64,000 bases of DNA from Rhodobacterales bacterium (GCA_025362795.1 JANYFE010000030.1:33394-97393); one strand, 5' to 3'; shown: positions 44,860 to 54,475, numbered from the stretch's first letter. Translations and numbers: made by a program. The notes: generated by a model not told the origin, from the letters alone.

Positions 44860-46140
44860 TCATGCCAGCATGGCAATCGGGTTTTCCAGTTGCTCGACCA
44901 CAACCTTCAGGAATTCCGCGCCCAAAGCCCCGTCAATCACCCGGTGATCCACCGACAGCGTCATCGACATCACCGTCGCCACGCCGACCGTGCCGTCCTT
45001 CAGCACCACCGGTTTCTTGATTCCCGCGCCAACCGCCAGAATCGCGCCATGCGGCGGGTTGATCACGGCGTCGAAATTCTCGACCCCCATCATCCCCAGG
45101 TTGGAAATCGCAAAGCTGCCGCCCTGATACTCATGCGGTGCCAGCTTTCGGGCCTTTGCCCGCCCCGCCAGATCCTTCATCTCAGCCGACAACACCGACA
45201 GCGACTTCTTGTCGGCATCGCGCAACACCGGCGTGAACAGCCCGCCCTCGATCGCCACCGCCACCGCCACATCCGACGGCTTCAGCTTCAAGATCCGGTC
45301 ACCCGCCCAAACCGCGTTGGCGTTCGGCACCGCCTGCAAGGCAATCGCACAAGCCTTGATGATGAAGTCGTTGACCGACAACTTCACACCGCGAACCTCC
45401 AGCCCCTTGTTCAGCTGCTCGCGGAACGCCATCAGCGCATCCAGCCGCACCTCGCGCCGCAGATAGAAATGCGGGATGGTCTGCTTGGCCTCGGTCAACC
45501 GCGCGGCAATCGTCCGCCGCATGCCATCCAGCGCCACTTCGGTATATTCGCGGTCGGCATAGATCTTCATCACGGTTTCCGCAGACATGCCCGTGGGCAT
45601 CGCGCCTTTGGAAGGTGCAGCTACCTGAGCGGGAGCCGCTGCAGCCGCCGTCGGCACCACAGCCTTCGCCCCGTCCACGTCAGCCTTCACGATCCTACCA
45701 TGCGGACCCGATCCTGCAACTTTGCCAAGATCCAGACCCTTTTCCGCAGCCAGCCGCCGCGCCAGTGGCGACGCAAACACCCGCGCGCCCTCGACCTTCA
45801 CAGCCGTTGGTGCAACCGTGGCAACCGCCGCAGCCACTGCCGCAACAACAGGAGCCGCAGCAGCCTTTACAGGGGCAGGGGCCGCATCGGCGCTTTCCCC
45901 GTCCTCCAGCAAGACCGCGATCGGCGCGTTGACCTTGACGCCCGCCGTCCCCGCGGCCACCAGAATCTTGCCGATGACACCTTCATCCACCGCCTCGAAT
46001 TCCATCGTCGCCTTGTCGGTCTCGATCTCGGCCAGGATTTGCCCGGACTTGACCTTGTCGCCCGCCTTGACCAACCACTTGGCCACCGTGCCCTCTTCCA
46101 TCGTGGGCGACAGCGCGGGCATCAGGATTTCAATAGCCAT
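44860..46140 (-). CDS. pdhC: Pyruvate dehydrogenase E2, dihydrolipoamide acetyltransferase
   Basis: Core of the pyruvate dehydrogenase complex. 426 residues: one lipoyl domain (1-78; modified Lys in [11 protein letters not shown]), an Ala/Pro linker, the E1/E3-binding domain at ~118-152 ([28 protein letters not shown]), a second linker and the catalytic domain (~195-426) with the active-site motif [13 protein letters not shown]. Third gene of pdhA-pdhB-pdhC, 8 bases after pdhB. The lipoyl domain is nearly identical to that of pdhB. Confidence 0.97.
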   Translation of the reverse strand: MAIEILMPALSPTMEEGTVAKWLVKAGDKVKSGQILAEIETDKATMEFEAVDEGVIGKILVAAGTAGVKVNAPIAVLLEDGESADAAPAPVKAAAAPVVAAVAAAVATVAPTAVKVEGARVFASPLARRLAAEKGLDLGKVAGSGPHGRIVKADVDGAKAVVPTAAAAAPAQVAAPSKGAMPTGMSAETVMKIYADREYTEVALDGMRRTIAARLTEAKQTIPHFYLRREVRLDALMAFREQLNKGLEVRGVKLSVNDFIIKACAIALQAVPNANAVWAGDRILKLKPSDVAVAVAIEGGLFTPVLRDADKKSLSVLSAEMKDLAGRAKARKLAPHEYQGGSFAISNLGMMGVENFDAVINPPHGAILAVGAGIKKPVVLKDGTVGVATVMSMTLSVDHRVIDGALGAEFLKVVVEQLENPIAMLA

Positions 46141-46148
46141 AGCTCACC

Positions 46149-47504
46149 TCACCGATAGCAGACGGATTTGACCGCCGCGACAACCTCAGCCGTCGTCAGC
46201 AGCGCGTGTTTTTCCAGATTGGCCGCATAGGGCATCGGCACATCTTTGCCCGTACAGGAAATCACCGGCGCATCCAGATGGTCAAAGATGCGCTGCATGA
46301 TCACCGATCCCAGATAGCTGCCGATGGATCCCACCGGGAACCCTTCCTCGACTGTCACACAGCGGTTGGTTTTCATCACGCTCGCCAGCACCGTGTCATA
46401 GTCCAACGGGCGCAGCGTCCGCAGGTCAATCACCTCCGCGCTGATGCCATCTTTGGCAAGCAATTCAGCGGCTTCCAGCGAATACCTCATTCCGATCCCG
46501 AACGAGACAATTGTCACATCCGAGCCCTCGCGCCAGATTCGCGCCTTGCCGAACGGAATGGTGAAATCCGGCAGGTCGGGCACCTCGAACGAGTGACCGT
46601 ACATGATTTCGTTCTCAAGAAAGATCACCGGGTTGTTGTCACGGATTGCGGTTTTCAGCAGCCCCTTCGCATCCGCCGCCGAATACGGCATCACCACCTT
46701 CAGCCCCGGAATGGCCGAATACCATGCGGCATAGTCCTGGCTGTGCTGTGCACCCACCCGCGCCGCAGCGCCATTGGCCCCGCGAAACACCATCGGCGCG
46801 CCCATCTGGCCGCCCGACATGTAGTTGGTCTTGGCGGCAGAGTTGATGATCTGATCAATCGCCTGCATGGCAAAGTTGAAGGTCATGAACTCCACAATCG
46901 GCCGCAAACCACCCCAGGACGCCCCCACCGCAATCCCGGTAAAGCCATGCTCGGTGATCGGCGTATCCACCACCCGCTTCGGCCCGAACTCGTCCAGCAG
47001 GCCTTGCGAGATCTTGTAAGCCCCCTGATACTCACCGACTTCCTCGCCCATCAGCATCACGGTCGGATCGGCGCGCATTTCCTCGGCCATCGCTTCGCGC
47101 AATGCCTCGCGCACCGTCATCGTTTTCATCTTGGTATCGGCAGGCCAGTCGGCAGAGGCTTTCGACACCACCGCCGCCATGGCAGCGACCGCAGCCACCG
47201 GGGCAACCACCGCAGCAGCAACCGCCGCCTTCACCGGGGCAGGGGCCGCATCCGCAGATTCGCCCTCCTCCACCAGCACGGCAATCGGCGCATTCACCTT
47301 CACGCCCGCGGTGCCCTCGGCGACCAGCAGCTTGCCTACGATCCCCTCGTCGACCGCCTCGAACTCCATCGTCGCCTTGTCGGTCTCGATCTCTGCCAGG
47401 ATTTGACCCGACTTGACGCGGTCCCCGACCTTGACCAGCCATTTCGCCAGCGTGCCTTCTTCCATCGTGGGCGAAAGCGCCGGCATCAAGATTTCTACTG
47501 CCAT
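46149..47504 (-). CDS. pdhB: Pyruvate dehydrogenase E1 beta with N-terminal lipoyl domain
   Basis: 451 residues from ATG 47504. Residues 1-80 are a lipoyl domain ([30 protein letters not shown]), then an Ala-rich linker, then the transketolase-like E1 beta (~125-451: [70 protein letters not shown]). Lipoylated E1 beta is known in Rhodobacterales and other alphaproteobacteria. It lies 11 bases after pdhA. Confidence 0.97.
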   Translation of the reverse strand: MAVEILMPALSPTMEEGTLAKWLVKVGDRVKSGQILAEIETDKATMEFEAVDEGIVGKLLVAEGTAGVKVNAPIAVLVEEGESADAAPAPVKAAVAAAVVAPVAAVAAMAAVVSKASADWPADTKMKTMTVREALREAMAEEMRADPTVMLMGEEVGEYQGAYKISQGLLDEFGPKRVVDTPITEHGFTGIAVGASWGGLRPIVEFMTFNFAMQAIDQIINSAAKTNYMSGGQMGAPMVFRGANGAAARVGAQHSQDYAAWYSAIPGLKVVMPYSAADAKGLLKTAIRDNNPVIFLENEIMYGHSFEVPDLPDFTIPFGKARIWREGSDVTIVSFGIGMRYSLEAAELLAKDGISAEVIDLRTLRPLDYDTVLASVMKTNRCVTVEEGFPVGSIGSYLGSVIMQRIFDHLDAPVISCTGKDVPMPYAANLEKHALLTTAEVVAAVKSVCYR

Positions 47505-47515
47505 GTCTCTCTCCC

Positions 47516-48505
47516 TCAGGCGTAAATATCGGTCCAAAGCTCGGACAAGTCCGGCTCCGGGCTTTCTTTGGCGAACTCGGCAGAGGCGTTCACCACGTCC
47601 TTGATTTCCTTGTCGATCGCCTTCAGCTCCTCGTCAGAGGCCAGACCGGCATTGACCAGCAAATCACGCACATGCTCGATCGCATCCTTCTCGGTCTTGA
47701 TCTTTTCAACCTCTTCCCGCGTGCGATACTTCGCCGGGTCCGACATCGAATGCCCGCGATAGCGATAGGTCATCATTTCCAGAATATATGGCCCCTCGCC
47801 AGCCCGGCACACGGCCACGGCCTTCTCGCCCGCCGCCTTGACCGCCAGCACATCCATGCCGTCGACCGCCTCGCCCTTGATCCCGTAGGCCAGCCCCCGG
47901 CCATAGAACGTGCCCGACTTGGTCGACCGTTTCACGCTCGTTCCCATCGCGTACTGGTTGTTCTCGATCACGAACACCACCGGCAGGTTCCACAACTCGG
48001 CCATGTTATAGGCCTCGTAAACCTGCCCCTGATTGGCCGCTCCATCGCCGAAATAGGTAAACGTCACATTGTCATTGCCCAGATATTTGTCGGCAAAGGC
48101 CAGCCCCGCGCCCAGCGGCACCTGCGCCGCGACAATGCCGTGCCCGCCATAGAAGTGCTTGGCCTTCGAGAACATGTGCATGCTCCCGCCCTTGCCCTTG
48201 GAATAGCCGCCCGACCGTCCGGTCAGTTCCGCCATGACGCCCTTGGGGTCCATGCCGCAGGCCAGCATATGGCCGTGATCGCGGTACGACGTCAGCCGCT
48301 TGTCGCCTTCCTTGGTACAAGCCTCCAGCCCCACGACAACCGCTTCCTGCCCAATGTACAAATGGCAGAACCCGCCGATCAGACCCATGCCGTACAATTG
48401 TCCGGCTTTCTCCTCGAATCGCCGGATTTGCAGCATCTCGCGGTAGTAATGCAGCAACTCGTCTTTCGAGACATTTGATTTCGCAGGCTCTTTCTTGGTG
48501 GCCAA
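47516..48505 (-). CDS. pdhA: Pyruvate dehydrogenase E1 alpha
   Basis: 329 residues; with E1 beta decarboxylates pyruvate using thiamine diphosphate. The TPP-binding motif [17 protein letters not shown]...ENN is complete, and the phosphoregulatory-type loop [20 protein letters not shown] and [19 protein letters not shown] are typical. First gene of the pdh operon. The 157 bases up to the FtsB-like gene hold no gene I can support. Confidence 0.97.
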   Translation of the reverse strand: MATKKEPAKSNVSKDELLHYYREMLQIRRFEEKAGQLYGMGLIGGFCHLYIGQEAVVVGLEACTKEGDKRLTSYRDHGHMLACGMDPKGVMAELTGRSGGYSKGKGGSMHMFSKAKHFYGGHGIVAAQVPLGAGLAFADKYLGNDNVTFTYFGDGAANQGQVYEAYNMAELWNLPVVFVIENNQYAMGTSVKRSTKSGTFYGRGLAYGIKGEAVDGMDVLAVKAAGEKAVAVCRAGEGPYILEMMTYRYRGHSMSDPAKYRTREEVEKIKTEKDAIEHVRDLLVNAGLASDEELKAIDKEIKDVVNASAEFAKESPEPDLSELWTDIYA

Positions 48506-48662
48506 GGGCGCATCCTCCCGACACTGGCTTAGGATAGTTCAATACTAAACTAGTCTTACCGCATCGGTGAAAGAACGCAAATTCCTATTTGCTCAACCCA
48601 TGCCCACGCAAGGCTGCCATGCAAATCCGTAGGGTGCGTGATTTCACGCACCGTCCACGCCG

Positions 48663-48965
48663 TCACCGAATGACAATCTCATCCGCCCGGACATAGCCCA
48701 GAACATCGCGCACCTGCTCGTCCAGCAAATCCACGTCCAGATAGCTGTCCGACAACCGGTGCGTCAGGTTCTGCAGCCCCGAAAGCTCTGCCTTCAAGGC
48801 ATCGCGTTCCACTGTCAGGTCGGCCGTTTCGCCGGTAATCTGCACCTGCCGGAACACGCCATAATCGCCCTGCACCGCGGCAAAGACAAAATAAAACCCC
48901 AGCGTCGCTGTCAGGGCAAAATACAACATGCCGCCCAGCTTGGGGCCAGATTGAGTTTGGATCAT
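48663..48965 (-). CDS. Septum formation initiator (FtsB/DivIC-like)
   Basis: 100 residues, single N-terminal helix (GGMLYFALTATLGFYFVFAAVQG) followed by a periplasmic coiled coil (TGETADLTVERDALKAELSGLQNLTHRLSD) and the conserved C-terminal YLDVDLLDEQVRDVLGYVRADEIVI. This is the DivIC/FtsB layout: a bitopic divisome protein that bridges FtsL and FtsQ. It lies just upstream of pdhA, the order common in alphaproteobacteria. Confidence 0.9.
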   Translation of the reverse strand: MIQTQSGPKLGGMLYFALTATLGFYFVFAAVQGDYGVFRQVQITGETADLTVERDALKAELSGLQNLTHRLSDSYLDVDLLDEQVRDVLGYVRADEIVIR

Positions 48966-49047
48966 ACCGCGCCTCGCGTCAGCCCCTCATTTACCGGGGG
49001 CGATCACGTAAAGCTTGCCACAGATCAAAGGCCTGGGGAAGCCCCCC

Positions 49048-49626
49048 TCAATGCAGATCGAACTGGAAATCGGTTTCGAATGTCGCAGCGATATCCTGAC
49101 AGTGCCGGGCGTCCACCCGCGCCGGCATCCCGTTCGCCGCGCACAGCCTTGCCGAAAAATGGCCCTTGGCATGGCCGCTGTGCCCAGCATCCGCCGTCAC
49201 CTGATCCAGAACGATCGCTGCCGTCTGACCGGCCGAGGTCAGCCGCAGCCCGTCCCAGTTGTTGCCGGCAACCACCTCAATCAAACCATCAGTCAACACC
49301 CCCGCCTTGACCGGTCCGCTGCCTTTCAAGGTCAGCCGGTTGCGCTCGACATTGGGCTGACCGGGTTGCATCCCCAGCATCCGAAACTCCGGCGCGGCCT
49401 TGGGCCCGGCGAATTGGGCCGACGCATCCAGCGCCCCGACAGAGAAATCATAGGTTTCCCACGCCACCGCCCGGCCCGCCAACAGCGCCGTTACCGTGCC
49501 GATCTTCGGCGGATAGCCCGGCGGCAGTTCGGCGGCGGCTGGGGTGGCAATCGCGGGCGGCGCGGGCGGGGCAGGGGCCAGACAGCCCGCCAGCCCCAAT
49601 AGCCCCAGCGCCGCCCAGCGCATCAT
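49048..49626 (-). CDS. Predicted lipoprotein of unknown function
   Basis: 192 residues. A lipoprotein signal peptide ends in LAGC (MMRWAALGLLGLAGCLAP), then a Pro/Ala linker and a folded domain (IGTVTALLAGRAVAWETYDFSVGALDASAQF; SGHAKGHFSARLC) with two further Cys. The start codon overlaps the stop of the aldolase gene (ATGA), so the two are cotranscribed. I do not recognise the domain. Likely anchored to a membrane facing the periplasm. Confidence 0.75.
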   Translation of the reverse strand: MMRWAALGLLGLAGCLAPAPPAPPAIATPAAAELPPGYPPKIGTVTALLAGRAVAWETYDFSVGALDASAQFAGPKAAPEFRMLGMQPGQPNVERNRLTLKGSGPVKAGVLTDGLIEVVAGNNWDGLRLTSAGQTAAIVLDQVTADAGHSGHAKGHFSARLCAANGMPARVDARHCQDIAATFETDFQFDLH

Positions 49627-50552
49627 GCCCGGCCCTTGTAGATATCGACCAGCTTGGCCAGCATCGCCAGGGCATCCGCCCGCGGCCGCTGGAACGAATT
49701 GCGCCCGATGATCGACCCGTTGCCGCCCCCATCCCGAATGGCGCGCGCGTCGTCATAGACCGAATCCGCCCCCTTCACCGCACCGCCCGAAAACACCACG
49801 ATCCGCCGCCCGGCAAACGAGGCGTCCATGCAATGCCGCACCCGCGCCGCCTGGCCTGCCACGTCAATCTTCTGCGCCTCATAGACCTTCTTCGCCTCTG
49901 GCAGCATCAGATGATCGGTGCTGAGTTTGATCTTGATGATATGCGCGCCCAGCAAGGCCGCGATCTGCGCCGCATAAGCCGCCACATCAATCGCCGTCTC
50001 ACCGTCCTTGGTGATCGCCTCGCCGCGCGGATAGGACCAGATCACAGTCGCAATGCCCTTGGCTGCCGCCTCTTTCCGCATCTCGCGGATTTCTTCGTAC
50101 ATGCCCAGTTGCTTGTCCGACCCCGGATAAATCGTAAAGCCGATCGCCGCACAGCCCAGCCGCAGCGCATCATCAACCGACGCCGTCACTGCCTGATCCT
50201 TGCCCGCCGTATCGCTCATCAGCGAATTGGCCGAATTCAGCTTCAGGATCGTCGGGATCTGCCCGGCGAACGTATCCGCCCCGGCCTCCAGCATGCCCAA
50301 GGGCGACGCAAAGGCGTTCAGCCCGGCATCAATCGCCAGCTGGTAATGATAATGCGGGTCATAGGCGGGCGGGTTCATCGCATAGTTCCGCGCCGGCCCG
50401 TGCTCAAAGCCCTGATCGACCGGCAGGATGATCACTTTGCCGGTGCCGCCCAGCTTGCCCTCCATCAAAATGCGCGCAAGGTTGCCCTTCACACCTGGGG
50501 TTTCGCCCTCGTAATAGGACAGGATTTTCTGAACGGCCCTCGTCGTACGCAT
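49623..50552 (-). CDS. fbaB: Fructose-bisphosphate aldolase class I (DhnA/FbaB type)
   Basis: Schiff-base aldolase of glycolysis and gluconeogenesis. 309 residues; I chose the second Met (50552, MRTTRAVQKILSYYEG) because GGGAGCGAG lies between the two candidate starts. Archaeal-type class I features: ILPVDQGFEHGPARNYAMNP, ASPLGMLEAGAD, IGFTIYPGSD, HIIKIKLSTDH with the Schiff-base Lys, and VFSGGAVKGADSVYDDARAIRDGG (shortened). Divergent from the XRE-cupin regulator, 141 bases apart. Confidence 0.94.
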   Translation of the reverse strand: MRTTRAVQKILSYYEGETPGVKGNLARILMEGKLGGTGKVIILPVDQGFEHGPARNYAMNPPAYDPHYHYQLAIDAGLNAFASPLGMLEAGADTFAGQIPTILKLNSANSLMSDTAGKDQAVTASVDDALRLGCAAIGFTIYPGSDKQLGMYEEIREMRKEAAAKGIATVIWSYPRGEAITKDGETAIDVAAYAAQIAALLGAHIIKIKLSTDHLMLPEAKKVYEAQKIDVAGQAARVRHCMDASFAGRRIVVFSGGAVKGADSVYDDARAIRDGGGNGSIIGRNSFQRPRADALAMLAKLVDIYKGRA

Positions 50553-50693
50553 CACTCTCGCTCCCATGCAAATGTCGGCATCTTTATCCGTTGTAGCCGC
50601 CCGGCTGGCAACCTTGCTTTTGGCGCATCCGGTGATTTAAGCCAAAGCCAGCGCCCGCGTTGCAAGACGGCGCGGGGCGGTTTAAGGCAGGGC

Positions 50694-51317
50694 ATGACCA
50701 ATGCCGATCCCAAACGCCTGATCCGCATCGCCCGCGAAACCGGGCCGGACACGCCGGCCGAACCCCTGAATCTGGGCCAGCGCGTGCGCGAATTGCGCAA
50801 AGCCAAAGGCTGGACGCTGGATCAGGCCGCAGGTCAGGCCGGTCTGGCCCGCTCGACCCTGTCAAAGATCGAAAACGGCCAGATGTCGCCGACCTATGAT
50901 GCGGTGAAAAAGCTGGCCGAGGGGCTGAAAATCTCGGTCCCGCAACTGTTCACCCCCGCCGGCAAGGTGCAGGTGTCAGGCCGCATGGCGGTGACGAAAT
51001 CCGGCACCGGGCAGGCCCATGTCACCACCACCTACGAACACGAACTGCTGGCGGGGGGGCTCAGCCGCAAGCAAATGCTGCCCTACCGCGCCACGATCCG
51101 CGCCCGCGACATGGCGGAATTCGATGGCTGGGTCCGCCACGAGGGCGAGGAATTCCTGTATGTGCTGACCGGCGTGATCCGGCTTTACACCGAATTTTAC
51201 GAACCGGTCGAACTCCGGCGCGGCGACAGCGCCTATTACGACGCCACGATGGGCCACAACGTGATCAGCCTGTCAGACGAGGCCGCAACCCTCTTGTGGG
51301 TCACGTCGCTGGCATAG
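50694..51317 (+). CDS. XRE-family transcriptional regulator with C-terminal cupin
   Basis: 207 residues. HTH_3 at ~28-82 (LGQRVRELRKAKGWTLDQAAGQAGLARSTLSKIENGQMSP, shortened) and a cupin_2 barrel at ~125-195 (HEGEEFLYVLTGVIRLYTEFYEPVELRRGDSAYYD, shortened). Such fusions are usually metabolite-sensing regulators of amino-acid, polyamine or sugar genes. It is divergent from fbaB and may regulate it, but no operator is evident. Convergent with the entericidin-like gene. Confidence 0.9.
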   Translation: MTNADPKRLIRIARETGPDTPAEPLNLGQRVRELRKAKGWTLDQAAGQAGLARSTLSKIENGQMSPTYDAVKKLAEGLKISVPQLFTPAGKVQVSGRMAVTKSGTGQAHVTTTYEHELLAGGLSRKQMLPYRATIRARDMAEFDGWVRHEGEEFLYVLTGVIRLYTEFYEPVELRRGDSAYYDATMGHNVISLSDEAATLLWVTSLA

Positions 51318-51381
51318 CCGGATAGGCCGGGGCTCAAATCAAAGACCCGGCCCGCGCCACCCCGCAGCTCGCTAACAGCCC

Positions 51382-51504
51382 TCAGCCGCCTATCCAGCCC
51401 GCAACCCGGTTGGCTCCGCCAGAGATATCCTGCCCGACCCCGGACACCGTATTGCAACCCGCCAGCGTCGCCAGTACGGCCACGATCACCCAAGTTTTCA
51501 GCAT
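51382..51504 (-). CDS. Entericidin A/B-family small lipoprotein
   Basis: A 40-residue frame. MLKTWVIVAVLATLAGC is a lipoprotein signal ending at a lipobox Cys, followed by NTVSGVGQDISGGANRVAG, the entericidin signature (N-T-x-x-G-x-G-x-D-I). Entericidins are small outer-membrane lipoproteins, described in enterics as an antidote/toxin pair linked to stationary-phase lysis; many bacteria hold a single copy of unclear role. It follows the YejA-like gene start-to-stop in the wrong direction: it is downstream of nothing on its strand except the 53334-51517 gene, 12 bases away, so the two could share a transcript. Confidence 0.85.
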   Translation of the reverse strand: MLKTWVIVAVLATLAGCNTVSGVGQDISGGANRVAGWIGG

Positions 51505-51516
51505 GCTCAGCCCCGT

Positions 51517-53334
51517 TTATTGTTTTTGATACCACCAGACATCCGGCAGGAACCCCAACCAGTCGCCATAAATCGGCAGGTGCGCAGGATACCGCAATTC
51601 CTTTTTATGCGCCATCCGCGAGATGTTCGAATACCAGAACGGAATCACATAGCGCCCGGTCGTCAACACCCGGTCCAGCGCTTGAGTCGCCACCACGAAA
51701 TCCTCGCGGTTGGTCGATGTGATCATATCCTTGATCAGTGCCTCCGCCGTAGGCGAATGGATCCCCGGCCAATTCCGCGTCCCGGGCTTGGTCACGCCTT
51801 CCGACCCCCAGTACAAAGTCTGCTCATTGCCCGGGCTCAGCGACAGCGACCGGATATAATGGGTCATGTCGAAGTCATAGGTGTTGGTGCGCTCCCGGTA
51901 TTGCGCCGCATCGACCGTCACGATCTTGGCGACAATCCCTAACCGCTTCAGCGCCTCGACATAGATATTGGCGGCGGCGATGAAATCGGTCTCGCCATTG
52001 GTCAACAGGATGTCAAAGGCAAACGCCGTGCCCGCCGCATCCTTCAGCACGCCGTCCTGAATGGTCCAGCCCGCCTGTTCCAGCAGATCCGCCGCGGCGC
52101 GGATGTTTTTGCGGTTGGCCTCGGTGCCGTCCGACACCGGCAGGCTGTAACCCTCCAACGCCCCCGGCAACAGCTGGTCCTTGAACGGCGCCAACAACGC
52201 CGCCACCTTGGCGGTCGCCGCTTCGGTGACGTGACCCGACAGGTCAGAGTTTGAATAATAGCTCTCGATCCTGGGATTTGCGCCACCGTTCAGCGTGGCG
52301 TTGACCAACTCGAAGTTGAAGGCGTCGATCAAAGCCTGCCGCACCCGCCAGTCGGCAAACATCGGCTTGCGGGTGTTGAAGGCAAAACCGTCGATGCCAG
52401 ATGGTCGCTGATGCGGAATCTCGTCCTTGACCACATCGCCCGCTGTGACCGCCGGGAAATCATAATTGCTGACCCATTTCGCCGGATTGGATTCGCGATA
52501 ACTATCGATCTCGCCGGCCTTGAACGCTTCGAACACCACATTGCCATCGCCGAAATATTCGAACTTGATCTCGTCGAAATTGTGCATGCCCTTGTAAAAC
52601 GGCAGGTCGCGGCCCCACCAGTCCGGGTTCTTCTTGAACGTGATGTAGGCCGGCGCCTCGAACTTATCCACCACATAGGGGCCAGACCCGATGACCGGTT
52701 CCAGCGTTGTCGCGGTAAAATCCTTACCCTCCCACTGCTTTTTTTCCAGGATCGGCCGCAGCCCCAGCAACAGCGGCATTTCGCGGTCCTTTTCGGTGAA
52801 GGTGAACTTCACCGTCCGCGGCCCGGTCACTTCGGACGAGGCGATCTTTTTCCACGCCGTCGCATAGCGCGGGTTGCCCTGTTCGCCCAGCGTTTGCATC
52901 GACCACAGCACATCCTCGACCGTCACCGGATTGCCGTCCGAAAACTTCGCCCCTTCGCGCAGGGTAAAGGCGACGTAGGACCGGTCCGCATCGGTATCAA
53001 TCGATTCGGCCAGAACCCCGTACAGCGAGAAGGGTTCGTCGTAAGAACGGCCCATAAGTGTCTCGACTGTCAGCAAAGACACACCGCCGGGCACCATCCC
53101 CTTGGCGTTGAACGGGTTCAGCGAATCAAACCCGCCCGCCTCGCCAAAGGTGATCCTGCCGCCCTTGGGCGCATCCGGGTTGGCATAGGGCAACGACACA
53201 AAGTCTGGGGGTAGGGCGGGGTCGCCATACATAGCTATACCGTGCCGCGGTTCGGCGGCTGCGATTTGACCCATGGCGGCAAGGGCCAGCGCGGCCCCGG
53301 CGACCTTCACCCAATGGAAAAATTTCGATTTCAT
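51517..53334 (-). CDS. ABC transporter periplasmic oligopeptide-binding protein (family 5, YejA-like)
   Basis: 605 residues from ATG 53334 (MKSKFFHWVKVAGAALALAAMGQIAAA), a clear signal peptide. The mature N-terminus HGIAMYGDPALPPDFVSLPYANPDAPKGG is characteristic of YejA-type binding proteins (oligopeptides, microcin C). Family 5 features include GGFDSLNPFNAKG, FTLREGAKFSDGNPVTVEDV and PFWYSNISRMAHKKELRYP. The permease and ATPase genes are not adjacent, so the protein must use a distant or orphan transporter. Divergent from the candidate small RNA. Confidence 0.92.
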   Translation of the reverse strand: MKSKFFHWVKVAGAALALAAMGQIAAAEPRHGIAMYGDPALPPDFVSLPYANPDAPKGGRITFGEAGGFDSLNPFNAKGMVPGGVSLLTVETLMGRSYDEPFSLYGVLAESIDTDADRSYVAFTLREGAKFSDGNPVTVEDVLWSMQTLGEQGNPRYATAWKKIASSEVTGPRTVKFTFTEKDREMPLLLGLRPILEKKQWEGKDFTATTLEPVIGSGPYVVDKFEAPAYITFKKNPDWWGRDLPFYKGMHNFDEIKFEYFGDGNVVFEAFKAGEIDSYRESNPAKWVSNYDFPAVTAGDVVKDEIPHQRPSGIDGFAFNTRKPMFADWRVRQALIDAFNFELVNATLNGGANPRIESYYSNSDLSGHVTEAATAKVAALLAPFKDQLLPGALEGYSLPVSDGTEANRKNIRAAADLLEQAGWTIQDGVLKDAAGTAFAFDILLTNGETDFIAAANIYVEALKRLGIVAKIVTVDAAQYRERTNTYDFDMTHYIRSLSLSPGNEQTLYWGSEGVTKPGTRNWPGIHSPTAEALIKDMITSTNREDFVVATQALDRVLTTGRYVIPFWYSNISRMAHKKELRYPAHLPIYGDWLGFLPDVWWYQKQ

Positions 53335-53409
53335 TTTTGGAACGTTCCTTCGCAACCCGCCCTGATGCGCAAACCTACGGCGGCTTTCGTGCCATTTCAA
53401 ACCTTTAAC

Positions 53410-53438
53410 TTGATCACCGGCAGAAGGGCGCGTATAAG
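53410..53438 (+). promoter_or_regulatory. Predicted sigma70-type promoter of a small RNA
   Basis: TTGATC (53410-53415), 17-base spacer, TATAAG (53433-53438). One of the best promoter matches in the window, but no protein gene follows before the terminator at 53492. Confidence 0.6.
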
Positions 53439-53444
53439 ATGCCT

Positions 53445-53520
53445 ACTGCTCGATAGGTTTCTTGCCTGTATGAAACCTGCCTCAATAACTGAACGCCAGC
53501 TTCGTGCTGGCGTTTTTTTT
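53445..53520 (+). ncRNA. Candidate small regulatory RNA
   Basis: About 76 bases from the predicted start to a strong rho-independent terminator. Hairpin 1: AGGTTTC (53455-53461) with GAAACCT (53472-53478), 10-base loop. A single-stranded GCCTCAATAACTG follows. Hairpin 2 is the terminator, AACGCCAGC (53492-53500) with GCTGGCGTT (53506-53514) and eight T's. The orphan terminator cannot belong to a plus-strand protein gene: upstream lies the oppositely oriented yejA-like gene. Target unknown. Confidence 0.6.
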
Positions 53521-53594
53521 GCTTTGACGCCCGGGGTTGAAGCACTCATGCGGTTGCAGCATTGTGGTCGCGCAATCGCAGCAAAGAGGCCACC

Positions 53595-54368
53595 ATGATC
53601 CTGTCTGGCAAAACCGCCGTCATCACCGGCTCGACCTCGGGCATCGGTCTGGGCGTCGCCGAAGAACTCGCCCGCGCGGGGGCGGATGTGGTGCTGAACT
53701 CTTTCACCGACCGCGACGAGGACCACGCCCTTGCCGCCGATCTGGCCCGGCGACATGGCGTCACCGCCCGCTACATCGCCGCTGACATGTCCGACGCCAC
53801 GGCCTGCCGTGGCTTGATCACCCAGGCCGGCGCTTGCGACATTCTGGTGAACAACGCCGGCATCCAGCACGTCGCGCCGATCGAGGGTTTTCCGACCGCT
53901 AAATGGAACCTGATCCTGGCGATCAACCTGTCCTCAGCCTTTCACACCTCCGCCGTGGCCCTGCCGATGATGCGCGCCAAAGGCTGGGGTCGCATCGTCA
54001 ACATTGCCTCCGCCCACGGCCTGACCGCGTCGCCCTTCAAGTCCGCCTATATCGCGGCCAAGCATGGCATTGTCGGCCTCAGCAAAACCGTCGCTCTTGA
54101 AACCGCCGGGCAGGGCATCACCTGCAATGCGATCTGCCCGGGCTACGTGCTGACGCCCCTGATCGAGGCGCAAATCCCCGACCAGATGCGCGTCCACAAC
54201 ATGGACCGCGACACCGTGATCCGCGACGTCATGCTGTTGCGGCAGCCTTCCCGCCAGTTCGCCACAGTGGAACAGATTGGCGGCACCACGGTCTACCTGT
54301 GCAGCCCGGCTGCGGATCAGGTCACCGGCACTACGATCAGCGTCGACGGCGGCTGGACCGCTCTCTAG
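53595..54368 (+). CDS. bdhA: D-3-hydroxybutyrate dehydrogenase
   Basis: NAD-dependent SDR interconverting 3-hydroxybutyrate and acetoacetate, used in polyhydroxybutyrate turnover. 257 residues from ATG 53595 after AAAGAGG. Features: TGSTSGIGLGVAEELARAG, NNAGIQHVAPIEGFP (IQHVAPIE is specific to this enzyme), ASAHGLTASPFKSAYIAAKHG with catalytic Ser/Tyr/Lys, and C-terminal TTISVDGGWTA. No phasin or PHB genes lie nearby. Preceded by the candidate small RNA terminator. Confidence 0.93.
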   Translation: MILSGKTAVITGSTSGIGLGVAEELARAGADVVLNSFTDRDEDHALAADLARRHGVTARYIAADMSDATACRGLITQAGACDILVNNAGIQHVAPIEGFPTAKWNLILAINLSSAFHTSAVALPMMRAKGWGRIVNIASAHGLTASPFKSAYIAAKHGIVGLSKTVALETAGQGITCNAICPGYVLTPLIEAQIPDQMRVHNMDRDTVIRDVMLLRQPSRQFATVEQIGGTTVYLCSPAADQVTGTTISVDGGWTAL

Positions 54369-54442
54369 GCCGGGGCAATCCCGCCCAAAGCGCCGATGCT
54401 CCGCCCGCCCCGTTAACTGCACCCAGTCATGCTGCGCGTAGA

Positions 54443-54475
54443 GACGCAGGCAAGACGCAGGCAAGACGCGTTCAA
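54443..54475. repeat. Short tandem repeat, 11-bp unit
   Basis: GACGCAGGCAA occurs twice in tandem (54443-54453, 54454-54464), followed by a degenerate third unit GACGCGTTCAA (54465-54475). It lies in the gap between bdhA and the DUF502 gene. Confidence 0.7.

Noticed and set aside
46000..47504. Near-identical segments at the starts of pdhB and pdhC as a possible mobile repeat
   Set aside because: They are the homologous lipoyl domains of E1 beta and E2; coding duplication by domain, not a repeat element.
44890..47525. Long plus-strand frames opposite pdhC and pdhB
   Set aside because: His/Arg/Pro-rich shadows of two highly conserved genes.
53206..53224. Sequence resembling the nnr palindrome unit (GTAGGGCGGGG)
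   Set aside because: Only ~11-13 bases match, the inverted partner is missing, and it is conserved coding sequence (MYGDPALPPDF) of the YejA-like protein.
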